9,865 bases of DNA, taken from assembly GCA_003644825.1 (NCBI GenBank), contig QNDJ01000031.1:1-9865 (forward strand), given 5' to 3'. This document shows, in pieces, positions 1 through 7,073 of this stretch. The DNA is from Candidatus Zhuqueibacterota bacterium. GTDB taxonomy: Bacteria > SM23-31 > B21-G16. The notes under the pieces are model-generated. The model did no database searches. It saw nothing but the letters and a program-made list of their open reading frames with translations, and was not told the DNA's origin. The first letter of the stretch is position 1. Each line of letters starts with the position of its first letter. The translations under genes were made by a program, and so were the position numbers.

Positions 1-2
1 AT

Positions 3-56
3 TCTGGTAGGGGTATCCTGGTTGGTACAAACAACGAATTATATGGATTAAAATAA
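3..56 (+). CDS. Possible 3' end of an upstream gene (partial)
   Basis: Reading frame 3 is open from the window edge and ends at the TAA at 54-56. Its last residues read GRGILVGTNNELYGLK, which looks like real protein; a G-T-N-N-x-L-Y string is typical of beta-propeller blade ends. Only 17 codons are visible, so neither identity nor coding status can be settled. Frame 1 is also open to a TAA at 49-51, so chance is a real alternative. An AT-only inverted repeat (47-54 with 60-67, five-base loop) covers the stop codon. Confidence 0.3.
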   Translation, partial: SGRGILVGTNNELYGLK

Positions 57-300
57 TTTATTTTAATACGTTCTCTACGAAATTCCTGACCGTATGATAG
101 ACATTCTTTGCATAATTCTTTACTGTATGGTTGTAGATAAGTTATAAAGGTTTCTCGCAATGACAGATATATTGATATTAAAGAGAAGAAACCAATTTTA
201 TATTGTGTATTTATAACCATCAAAATGAACAAGAAACTGGTAAACTATGTTTATTAAACTTTTTAATTCTTTTATTTACAAATAATTTTAGCGGTTAATA

Positions 301-322
301 ATTGAAAATCCTCATTTTCAAT
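301..322. repeat. Perfect 9-bp hairpin in intergenic DNA
   Basis: ATTGAAAAT at 301-309 pairs perfectly with ATTTTCAAT at 314-322 around a CCTC loop. The stem is AT-rich and has no following T-run on the + strand, so it is a poor intrinsic terminator. It could be a small mobile-repeat remnant or an RNA processing structure. Confidence 0.4.
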
Positions 323-425
323 ATCTGGTAAAAATAATCTTCTGCTGCATTTCTGACTGTACACAAGCAGTAAAATAAAAAGTTAAAGGTCTGAGTTATT
401 TCTTATTGAAAATATCAAATTTTAC

Positions 426-454
426 TTTTAAATTTGAACATTATTTATTATAAT
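426..454 (+). promoter_or_regulatory. Candidate promoter of the M14 peptidase gene
   Basis: A perfect TATAAT lies at 449-454. At a 17-base spacing the -35 position (426-431) reads TTTTAA, only half matching the consensus. Transcription would start near 461, giving a leader of about 50 bases. An 8-bp inverted repeat, TCAAATTT at 415-422 with AAATTTGA at 430-437, straddles the -35 position and could be an operator. In such AT-rich DNA it may also be chance. Confidence 0.45.
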
Positions 455-510
455 AGACCGAAAAACTGTAATTAAGATTTCCCGTTGAACCTAAAAGCAG
501 GGAGGGAAAA

Positions 511-3126
511 ATGAAAAATAAAAAATTCACTATTATTGTATTTTTACTATTACTTTTCTCAAATTATACCTTTTCTCAGGTAATAAAATCTCCAGAGCAG
601 TTCTTCGGGTTTAGAATGGGGGAAGACTATAAACTTGCTCGCTGGGATAAGATTGTGGAATATTTTTATCTGTTGAATGAAAATTCAGATAAGATTGTTG
701 TTCAGGATTTAGGCAGATCAACAATGGGCAATCCTTTTCTTCTTGCGATTATTTCTTCTCCTGAAAACCTGCAGAATATGGGTAAATATAAATCTATAGC
801 AAAAAAACTCTCTGACCCGAGAGGACTGAAAAAGGAGGAAATAGAAAAATTAATTAAAGAAGGTAAAACGGTTATTGCTATGAGTATGAGCCTGCATTCA
901 ACAGAAGTAGGTGGAACACAGATGGCACCAGAGCTTGCCTATGAACTAATAACTGATAATTCTGATAAGATAAAAAATATACTTGATAATGTAATATTCC
1001 TTCTTTTTCCCTGTTTCAATCCAGATGGAGAAATAATGGTTGTTGACTGGTATAATAAATATCTCGGCACTAAATATGAAGGAGCACGTTTACCATGGTT
1101 ATATCATAAATATACAGGTCATGATAACAACAGGGATGGTTATATGTTCACCCAGGTGGAATCGAGGATGCTTTCAAAGGTTCTTTATCAGGAATGGTAT
1201 CCACAGGCTTATGTCGATTTTCATCATATGGGAAGCTATGGAGCAAGGTATTATATTCCACCTTATTATGACCCTTTACATCCGAATATTGACCCTCTTA
1301 TCTGGCGGGAACACCAGCTTGTTGGTGGTTATATGGCGACAGTCCTTGAGGAAAATGGAAAAACCGGTATTGAAACTGGGGCACCCTACACAGGCTGGTG
1401 GATGGCATCATTTCATATGATTACTAATTACCACAATATAGCAGGTATGCTTACCGAATCTGCCAGTGCAAATATTGCATCTCCTGTTTATATACATCCT
1501 CATCAACTTCGTGGTGGAAGTAGAGGAAGACCTGAATATAAACCCCAGATGAGTTTTCCTAACCCCTGGCCTGGCGGCTGGTGGCATTTGAGAGATATTG
1601 TGGAACAACAAAAAATTTCTGCTATTGCTCTGCTTGACCTCGGTGCTCGCTTTAAAAATGTTTTTCTCAGGAATATGTACCTTAAAGCAATAAGAAACAT
1701 CGAGAGAGGCAAAAACGAACCGCCTTATGCTTATTTAATTCCCCGGAAACAGAATGATTATCTCACAGCACTGAAACTTCTCGATATTCTAAAGTTTGCC
1801 GGCGTAGAAATCCATCAGGCTGTAAATGATTTCATTGCAAATGGTGTTCATTATCCAGAAGGAACTTTCGTAATACTACTTGCACAGCCTTTAAGAGCTT
1901 ATGTAAAATCACTCCTGGAAAGAATAAATTATCCAGATAACCCCTGGACCAGGGAATATCCCGGTGGACCACCAAGAAGACCCTATGATTTGGCAGCTTT
2001 CACCATTGCAGAACATATGGGTGTTAATACTGTTGAGATAGAAAAACCCTTCAAAGCAAAACTAAAAAAGGTTTATGATATTCCATATCCTGAAGGAAAA
2101 GTAATGGGTCACAGTTCATATGGTTATCTACTCTGTCATAAAAACAATGATTGTTTTATAGCTATAAATCGGCTTCTTAAGAATGGTTATGATGTTTTCT
2201 GGCTGGAAAACTGTGTAAATAACAATGGAAAAAAATACCCTCCCGGGACAATATACATTCCTGAAAAAGATAATCTTTATGCTGAACTTGAAAAGATAGC
2301 TGATGATACTCACCTGATTTTTGATTCACTTGAAAAACCTGTATCAGGAAAAGCTTATAAATTGCAGCCTTTAAAACTGGGAATGTATAAGAGATACCTT
2401 GGCGGTAATATGGATGAAGGATGGACACGATGGATACTGGAAAAATTTGAGTTCCCGTATTCTTCAATCTACAACAAGCAAATGAAAAATGATGACCTCA
2501 GGGCAATTTACGATATTATAATAATTCCTGATGATGCCGTCAGAACAATAATTGGCCCGAAACCCGAAGACTATAATAAACCGGGAAGTACACCAACTCC
2601 ACCAGAATATAGAGGTGGAATCGGTGACAAAGGAGTAAAAAATCTTATCAAATTTGTTAAGGAAGGTGGAACACTTCTGCTATTTAATAGAGCAAGTGAA
2701 CTGGCGATTGAAAAAATGGAATTACCTGTTTCAAATATCTTGAAAGGAGTTTCTTCGGATGAATTTTTCTGTCCGGGTTCTACACTGCATATAAAACTTG
2801 ATAAATCAAACCCGATTACTTACGGGATGCCGGAGAATGCTCTTGCTCTTTTCTGGAATAGTCCGACATTTTATGTGCGTCCCACTCAACACAATGAAAA
2901 CTATAAAGTCGTAGTTCAATACCCTGAGGAAAACCTTCTTCAGAGTGGATGGCTTATAGGCGAAGAAAAAATAGCAAAAAAGGCAGCTCTTATTGAAGCA
3001 AAATTTGGAAATGGAAAAATCATTATGTTTGGTTTCAGGGTTCAACATAGAGCACAAACTCATGGAACCTTTAAACTTCTATTTAACTCAATTTACTATG
3101 GAACAGCAAAAGAAGTAGAATTCTAA
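511..3126 (+). CDS. Secreted zinc carboxypeptidase, peptidase family M14, with C-terminal amidotransferase-like domain
   Basis: This 871-residue exported metallopeptidase should cleave C-terminal amino acids from peptides outside the cytoplasm. Residues 1-22 form a signal peptide (KNKK, hydrophobic core, cleavage near TFS-Q). The M14 domain spans about 35-370. Zinc ligands are visible as HSTE (His129, Glu132) and as His238 in DFHH. The substrate-binding NNRD is at 206-209, and Glu316 in the TES motif fits the catalytic glutamate, so the site looks intact. The C-terminal third (about 615-865) resembles the class I glutamine-amidotransferase-like fold attached to this subfamily: an IIIIPDD strand at 669-675, KFVKEGGTLLLF at 714-725, CPGS at 754-757, GKIIMFGFR at 835-843. 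The ATG follows GGAGG at 501-505. No partner gene is adjacent and the next gene is 437 bases away. The M14 assignment is firm. The actual substrate, protein or small amide, is unknown. Confidence 0.9.
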   Translation: MKNKKFTIIVFLLLLFSNYTFSQVIKSPEQFFGFRMGEDYKLARWDKIVEYFYLLNENSDKIVVQDLGRSTMGNPFLLAIISSPENLQNMGKYKSIAKKLSDPRGLKKEEIEKLIKEGKTVIAMSMSLHSTEVGGTQMAPELAYELITDNSDKIKNILDNVIFLLFPCFNPDGEIMVVDWYNKYLGTKYEGARLPWLYHKYTGHDNNRDGYMFTQVESRMLSKVLYQEWYPQAYVDFHHMGSYGARYYIPPYYDPLHPNIDPLIWREHQLVGGYMATVLEENGKTGIETGAPYTGWWMASFHMITNYHNIAGMLTESASANIASPVYIHPHQLRGGSRGRPEYKPQMSFPNPWPGGWWHLRDIVEQQKISAIALLDLGARFKNVFLRNMYLKAIRNIERGKNEPPYAYLIPRKQNDYLTALKLLDILKFAGVEIHQAVNDFIANGVHYPEGTFVILLAQPLRAYVKSLLERINYPDNPWTREYPGGPPRRPYDLAAFTIAEHMGVNTVEIEKPFKAKLKKVYDIPYPEGKVMGHSSYGYLLCHKNNDCFIAINRLLKNGYDVFWLENCVNNNGKKYPPGTIYIPEKDNLYAELEKIADDTHLIFDSLEKPVSGKAYKLQPLKLGMYKRYLGGNMDEGWTRWILEKFEFPYSSIYNKQMKNDDLRAIYDIIIIPDDAVRTIIGPKPEDYNKPGSTPTPPEYRGGIGDKGVKNLIKFVKEGGTLLLFNRASELAIEKMELPVSNILKGVSSDEFFCPGSTLHIKLDKSNPITYGMPENALALFWNSPTFYVRPTQHNENYKVVVQYPEENLLQSGWLIGEEKIAKKAALIEAKFGNGKIIMFGFRVQHRAQTHGTFKLLFNSIYYGTAKEVEF

Positions 3127-3175
3127 TATTTATGATAGATTAAAAAGAACAAGCAGGGGCAGGCTGTGTAAAAAA

Positions 3176-3223
3176 CTCTGATTACAGAGATTTTCATAGG
3201 TCAGGCAGGGATGCCTGACCTAT
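3176..3223 (+). terminator. Hairpin pair downstream of the peptidase gene, possible terminator
   Basis: A 5-bp hairpin (CTCTG 3176-3180, CAGAG 3185-3189) is followed by ATTTTC. A perfect 12-bp hairpin comes next: ATAGGTCAGGCA at 3196-3207 pairs with 3212-3223 around a GGGA loop. The second stem lacks a strong T-tract, so it may be a repeat element that incidentally terminates or protects the peptidase transcript. Confidence 0.45.
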
Positions 3224-3320
3224 AGTTTGTGTTCAATTATATACGTAGAACGAGCATCATTGCCTCATTGTAAATATTTTTCTTATAACCAGTATGCTGT
3301 TTTATAACGACAGGTTTAGT
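3196..3320. repeat. Intergenic tandem repeat unit, copy A
   Basis: This is the first of two diverged copies of a roughly 130-base unit. The order is: 12-bp hairpin (3196-3223), GTTTGT (3225-3230), a CGTAGAAC block (3244-3251) opening a decayed second hairpin, then an AT-rich stretch ending in ACAGGTTTA. Aligned without gaps at an offset of 130, 3241-3320 matches copy B 3371-3450 at 54 of 80 positions by hand count. The second hairpin in this copy (3249-3270) has lost its pairing. Confidence 0.55.
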
Positions 3321-3331
3321 CTCAAATAATA

Positions 3332-3450
3332 GCTCCCCGAAAGGAGCAATATGTTTGTAGAATCAATCCCATCCGTAGAACGGGCATCCTTGCCCGTTCA
3401 TGAATAGTTTTACCGAAGTCAGAAGATTGTTTTACAATAACAGGTATATT
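3332..3450. repeat. Intergenic tandem repeat unit, copy B
   Basis: This second copy has the same order as copy A: hairpin GCTCC/GGAGC (3332-3336 with 3343-3347), GTTTGT (3353-3358), CGTAGAAC (3374-3381), and a perfect 9-bp hairpin, GAACGGGCA 3378-3386 with 3391-3399 around TCCT. It ends in ACAGGTATA. The core GGGCATCCTTGCCC resembles the reverse complement of the copy A first hairpin (GGCATCCCTGCC), so the hairpins themselves may be one family. The look is of REP or BIME-type intergenic elements. Confidence 0.55.
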
Positions 3451-3466
3451 GAAATTGTTATTGTAA
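3432..3466. promoter_or_regulatory. 11-bp inverted repeat, candidate operator upstream of importer operon
   Basis: TTACAATAACA at 3432-3442 is the exact reverse complement of TGTTATTGTAA at 3456-3466, with a 13-base spacer. The downstream arm covers the proposed -35 element of the importer promoter, so a dimeric regulator bound here would block transcription. As RNA it would be a hairpin, but no T-tract follows. No regulator gene lies in the window. Confidence 0.45.
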
Positions 3467-3490
3467 TTAAAATAATATATTTTATATTAT
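3461..3490 (+). promoter_or_regulatory. Candidate promoter of the ABC importer operon
   Basis: TTGTAA at 3461-3466 and TATTAT at 3485-3490 are separated by 18 bases, a reasonable sigma-70 type pair. A perfect TATAAT at 3488-3493 is an alternative -10 with poorer spacing. The leader would be about 65-70 bases. An imperfect hairpin sits in it, with ACTGTA 3507-3512 pairing with TACAGT 3529-3534 and TATTT/AAATA inside. Confidence 0.4.
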
Positions 3491-3563
3491 AATTTTTGGT
3501 CATCAGACTGTATATTTTTAAATATAGCTACAGTGTGCAAATATAAAACACTTTTTATAACCA

Positions 3564-5972
3564 ATGCTAAAAGACCCAATTAAATTATTTGTCATTTTCA
3601 TAGTTATAGTTATTGTTGCCTTCAATATATGGCTAAAAAAAACAGAGCCAGAGATTAATATTGAAGGTAAAACGACTCTAACGATTGTAATATCCACTGT
3701 TCCAAGGGACCAGATTTACTGGAACATGCTCCTGAGTGAATTTGAAAGGGAAAATCCTGATATTTATGTGAATGCAATAAGAACACGAGAAGAAAAAAAA
3801 GTACAAACAATGGTTGCTGGCGGAGTCGCTCCTGACCTGATACAAATTGAAGGACAGAACATGGGATACTGGATTCAGGCTAAAGCTTTACTGGATATTA
3901 CTCAATGGTTAAAAAAAGATGAAAAAACATTTGATATAAAAGACATTTACGATATATCATTACAGGCTTTTACCTATAAAGGAAAAATATATGGTCTTCC
4001 TTTTGGTATAGTTCCTTTCGTATTATTCTATAATAAGGATTTATTCAGAAAATACAACATTCCTTTTCCAGATGAAACCTGGACCTGGGAGGACATAAGG
4101 AAGTACGGAAAAATTCTCACAAATGATTTCGATGGAGATGGAATTAATGATGAAATAGGTATCGATATGAACATCTGGAGTGAAGGGCTTTATACATTTA
4201 TTTATCAGAATGGTGGCAGAATTCTGAACGAACAAGGCACCCGGATTGATATGACAGACCCACGAACTGTTGAAGCAATAAAATTTGTGTATGACCTTAT
4301 CCATAAAGACAGGATAGTAAAGTCAAATTTTAATATGGTAAAAGGTGTCTTCAACATAAGGTTTCAGAATGGTTCCATAGGTATGATTGTTCCTGGTGGG
4401 AGTTTCTGGATAACAGAATTTCGCGAATATAAAGAACTTGATTGGGACATTGCTCCTTTGCCTGCTGGACCTGCCGGGAGGGCTACAACAATTGCCCCGG
4501 GTGGATGGGGAATATCTTCTCAGAGTAAACACCCTGAAGAAGCATACAGGTTACTAAAGTTTATTGCGGGCAAAAAAGGACAGGAAATTATGGCAAAATC
4601 TGGCCTTTTTATACCCTGCAGAAAAAGTGTATGTCATTCTGAACTTTTCCTCAGACCTGTAAACCCTGAAACAGGTGAAAGATATAAACATCCAGAACAT
4701 GTAGAGAATCTTATAAAAGACCTTGATGAGGGGTATGCGAAACTTCCTGTCTGGACAAGTCCCAGATGGCCTCTTGTCAGGGACCTTCTTAACAGAGTGT
4801 TCTACAATTTGCTTATGGACCCGAAAAAACCCGGGGAAAACCCGGAAAAAGTATGCAAAGATTTTACCAGACAGGCTAATCAGATACTAATTGAAGCTGA
4901 AAAACACACCAGTGGAAAGAAAATCCCTTGGAGATATGTTCTCTCCGGGATGGTCCTGTTTATACTAATTCCCACAGTTTTTTTATGGAAAACCAGTAGA
5001 AAAAGAAAAAAAGCAGGATATTTGTTAGCCTCTGAGAACAGATGGGGCTACATTATGATAAGCCCCTGGATAGTAGGATTTGTCATATTTTTTGCTGGTC
5101 CTCTTTTATTCAGTATTTTTTTGAGTTTCTGTCAATGGCTTTCCCTTGGTCCGCCGGAAACAGCAAGATTTGTAGGACTGGATAATTATACAACAATGTT
5201 CAACCGGGACCCGGATTTCTCGAAATCACTGCTGGTTACATCGTATTACAGTATTTTATTTGTTCCTCTGGGTTTAATATTTGGTTTATTACTGGCTTTA
5301 CTTATGAATGTAGAAGCTAAAGGAATGAGAGGATTCAGAACTATTTACTTTTTGCCTGCGGTTCTTCCTTCGGTGGCTGTAGCAGTGCTATGGAAAGATT
5401 TATTCAGACAAACCGGATATTTAAACCTTCTGCTCCAGCGGGTATATAATTTTACACTTGGTTTATTTTTTGGGAAGATTTCAATTTCCAATCTGCCGAA
5501 CTGGTTATACAACGCAGATTTTACTGTTCCCGCAATAGTTATTATGAGTTTGTGGGGAGTAGGGGGTGGGATGATGATTTATCTTGCGGGTCTTCGTTCA
5601 ATACCTGTTCAACTTTATGAATCGGCTGAAATTGATGGTGCAAACAGGTTTAATAAATTCTGGCATATCACCCTGCCTCAGCTTTCTCCAGTAATATTTT
5701 TTAATCTTGTTATGGGGATAATAAGTTCATTTCAGGTATTTACTCAGGCATATATGCTTTTCTCAACTGAAGGACAGGCTAATAGGGCTGGCCCCGATGA
5801 TTCTGCTCTATTTTATGTGCTAAACCTATATCAACAGGCTTTTGAACAGTTTAAAATGGGGTATGCTTCAGCTCTGGCATGGATTTTATTTTTCATTATA
5901 CTCATATTTACATTACTTGTATTCAAAACAAGTTCTCTGTGGGTTTACTACGAAGTTGAAAAAGGAGGATAG
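3564..5972 (+). CDS. Solute-binding protein fused to MalF-type ABC permease (carbohydrate importer)
   Basis: One 802-residue protein carries two parts of a carbohydrate ABC importer. Residues 7-24 are a membrane anchor with no lipobox cysteine. Residues 38-447 are a family 1 extracellular solute-binding domain, with PDLIQ at 90-94, YGLPFG at 143-148, YNKDLF at 156-161 and a calcium-type DxDxDG loop at 188-193. A second membrane segment follows (457-475), then a basic RKRKK patch. Residues 492-800 are a MalF/UgpA-type permease with six predicted segments and the EAA loop at 684-706 (ESAEIDG, ITLP), which docks the ATPase. Basic patches fit a binding domain outside and the permease N-terminus inside, so the fusion is topologically sensible. 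An in-frame TAA at 3558-3560 makes ATG 3564 the earliest start, yet no Shine-Dalgarno is visible. The importer class is firm. The sugar is not identifiable. Confidence 0.9.
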   Translation: MLKDPIKLFVIFIVIVIVAFNIWLKKTEPEINIEGKTTLTIVISTVPRDQIYWNMLLSEFERENPDIYVNAIRTREEKKVQTMVAGGVAPDLIQIEGQNMGYWIQAKALLDITQWLKKDEKTFDIKDIYDISLQAFTYKGKIYGLPFGIVPFVLFYNKDLFRKYNIPFPDETWTWEDIRKYGKILTNDFDGDGINDEIGIDMNIWSEGLYTFIYQNGGRILNEQGTRIDMTDPRTVEAIKFVYDLIHKDRIVKSNFNMVKGVFNIRFQNGSIGMIVPGGSFWITEFREYKELDWDIAPLPAGPAGRATTIAPGGWGISSQSKHPEEAYRLLKFIAGKKGQEIMAKSGLFIPCRKSVCHSELFLRPVNPETGERYKHPEHVENLIKDLDEGYAKLPVWTSPRWPLVRDLLNRVFYNLLMDPKKPGENPEKVCKDFTRQANQILIEAEKHTSGKKIPWRYVLSGMVLFILIPTVFLWKTSRKRKKAGYLLASENRWGYIMISPWIVGFVIFFAGPLLFSIFLSFCQWLSLGPPETARFVGLDNYTTMFNRDPDFSKSLLVTSYYSILFVPLGLIFGLLLALLMNVEAKGMRGFRTIYFLPAVLPSVAVAVLWKDLFRQTGYLNLLLQRVYNFTLGLFFGKISISNLPNWLYNADFTVPAIVIMSLWGVGGGMMIYLAGLRSIPVQLYESAEIDGANRFNKFWHITLPQLSPVIFFNLVMGIISSFQVFTQAYMLFSTEGQANRAGPDDSALFYVLNLYQQAFEQFKMGYASALAWILFFIILIFTLLVFKTSSLWVYYEVEKGG

Positions 5973-6986
5973 TTGAAGAAAAAAAGATATTTAATATATA
6001 TAATTTTAATACTGGGTTCAATTCCATTTCTATTTCCGTTCTGGAGGCTTGTAAGTGGTTCACTTAAAGAAAAAGAAAGATTTTTTATTTATCCACCTGA
6101 CCCTGTGCCTGTTCGTGTGAAATACTATGCAAAAATAAACGGTATCTGGAAAGAGGTAAGGGTATTAGCAAATCCCGGTGAGTTAAAAAATGAACCTGAG
6201 CACATTAATGACTACAAAGTTAAAATTCTGGACAATGAGGAAGTTCAATGGGTTAAAAAGGATAACTTTAAGAAGAAAAAGAAATTATATCTAAGATGGA
6301 AAAACTTTAGTGATGCCTGGACAAAAGCTATGTTTGGCAGATACCTTATAAACAGTGCTTTTGTTTCCCTGATGACAATTCTTGGAACTATTATTAGCTG
6401 TTCTCTTGTTGGTTATGCTTTTGCTCGATTGAGGTTTGTCGGAAAAAATATTCTTTTTATGATAATTCTTGCAACCCTTATGCTTCCGAGTCAGATAACC
6501 TTAATACCAACGTTTATCATTTTTAAAACCCTTGGCTGGATAGATACCTTTAAACCTCTTTTTGTTCCCCACTGGTTTGCGTCAGCTGCTGGTTCATCTG
6601 CTTTTTTTGTTTTTCTATTTCGTCAGTTTTTTATGACGATTCCTCTGGACCTTGAAGATGCAGCAAAAATAGATGGATGTTCACCCCTTATGACCTACTG
6701 GCATATTATCCTGCCGCTGGCAAAACCTGTTGTTATCACTGTAGCAATATATTCTTTTATGTGGTCCTGGAATGACCTCATAAACCCTCTTATTTACCTG
6801 AATTCAGAGTATAAAAGGACTTTAACTCTTGGTCTGGCAAACTTTATTGGAACGTATAGCTATCTGGAGCCAACTCAACTGCTTGCAGCATCTTTTATGA
6901 TGATTATCCCTACAATAGCAATATTTTTTGTTGCACAGAAAGCACTGATGGAGGGAATGAAAATAAGCGGTGGTATCAAGGGATAA
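5973..6986 (+). CDS. MalG-type carbohydrate ABC permease with extra extracytoplasmic insert
   Basis: This 337-residue protein is the second inner-membrane permease of the importer. Segments are predicted near 7-25, 125-149, 157-181, 200-220, 251-270 and 304-322. The EAA loop at 224-250 (LEDAAKIDG, then IILPLAKP) is intact, so ATPase coupling should be preserved. The TTG start directly follows the TAG of the fusion gene (5970-5972), and AAAGGAGG (5961-5968) lies inside that gene's end, which implies tight translational coupling. Between the first segment and the usual ENY-like region (here RWKNFSDAW, 108-116) about 66 residues are inserted (41-108). They are charged and predicted outside the membrane, where they could contact the fused binding domain. 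Residues 100-104 are an unbroken lysine run. No ATPase gene follows, so a shared one must act. Confidence 0.9.
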   Translation: MKKKRYLIYIILILGSIPFLFPFWRLVSGSLKEKERFFIYPPDPVPVRVKYYAKINGIWKEVRVLANPGELKNEPEHINDYKVKILDNEEVQWVKKDNFKKKKKLYLRWKNFSDAWTKAMFGRYLINSAFVSLMTILGTIISCSLVGYAFARLRFVGKNILFMIILATLMLPSQITLIPTFIIFKTLGWIDTFKPLFVPHWFASAAGSSAFFVFLFRQFFMTIPLDLEDAAKIDGCSPLMTYWHIILPLAKPVVITVAIYSFMWSWNDLINPLIYLNSEYKRTLTLGLANFIGTYSYLEPTQLLAASFMMIIPTIAIFFVAQKALMEGMKISGGIKG

Positions 6987-7060
6987 ATAAATTCTCAATA
7001 AATAAAACTTTTTTCAGTTTATATAAGTCCTATAAATAGAATGTTTTCAATATAAAAAAT

Positions 7061-7073
7061 GGAGGTTTTTTTG
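7061..7073 (+). promoter_or_regulatory. Ribosome binding site that sets the sigma-factor start at TTG 7071
   Basis: GGAGG occupies 7061-7065 and overlaps the third base of the in-frame ATG at 7059, so that ATG cannot be served by it. TTG at 7071-7073 lies five bases downstream at ideal spacing. The gap 6987-7060 shows no strong terminator, only AAACT/AGTTT around a T-rich loop at 7005-7020. TATAAA at 7031-7036 is a possible -10 without a good -35, so read-through from the importer operon is possible. Confidence 0.65.

Larger units (their letters stand above)
57..510. other. Non-coding AT-rich intergenic region
   Basis: No convincing reading frame occurs on either strand. Structures seen are a perfect 9-bp hairpin at 301-322, a short stretch at 149-166 containing CTCGCAATGAC, an 8-bp inverted repeat at 415-437 and a likely promoter for the peptidase gene. 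I see no tRNA, riboswitch or other structured RNA that I can name. Confidence 0.6.

Noticed and set aside
68-79. CGTTCTCTACG resembling the reverse complement of the CGTAGAACG block of the tandem repeats
   Set aside because: It needs a two-base insertion and the flanks do not match, so it is not counted as a third copy.
169-180. 12-base match between 169-180 and the reverse complement of 8402-8413
   Set aside because: The string is AT-only apart from one G, and matches of this length are expected by chance in DNA of this composition.
1040-1420. Open frame of 126 codons inside the peptidase gene on the same strand
   Set aside because: It overlaps the zinc-binding core of a clear M14 domain in another frame, has no ribosome binding site and gives an unremarkable peptide.
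3196-3450. CRISPR-like appearance of the repeated hairpins
   Set aside because: There are only two diverged units with long similar stretches between hairpins, no constant repeat with unique spacers and no cas gene.
7005-7020. AAACT/AGTTT stem after the permease gene as a terminator
   Set aside because: Five AT-rich pairs around a T-rich loop with no following T-tract are too weak to call.
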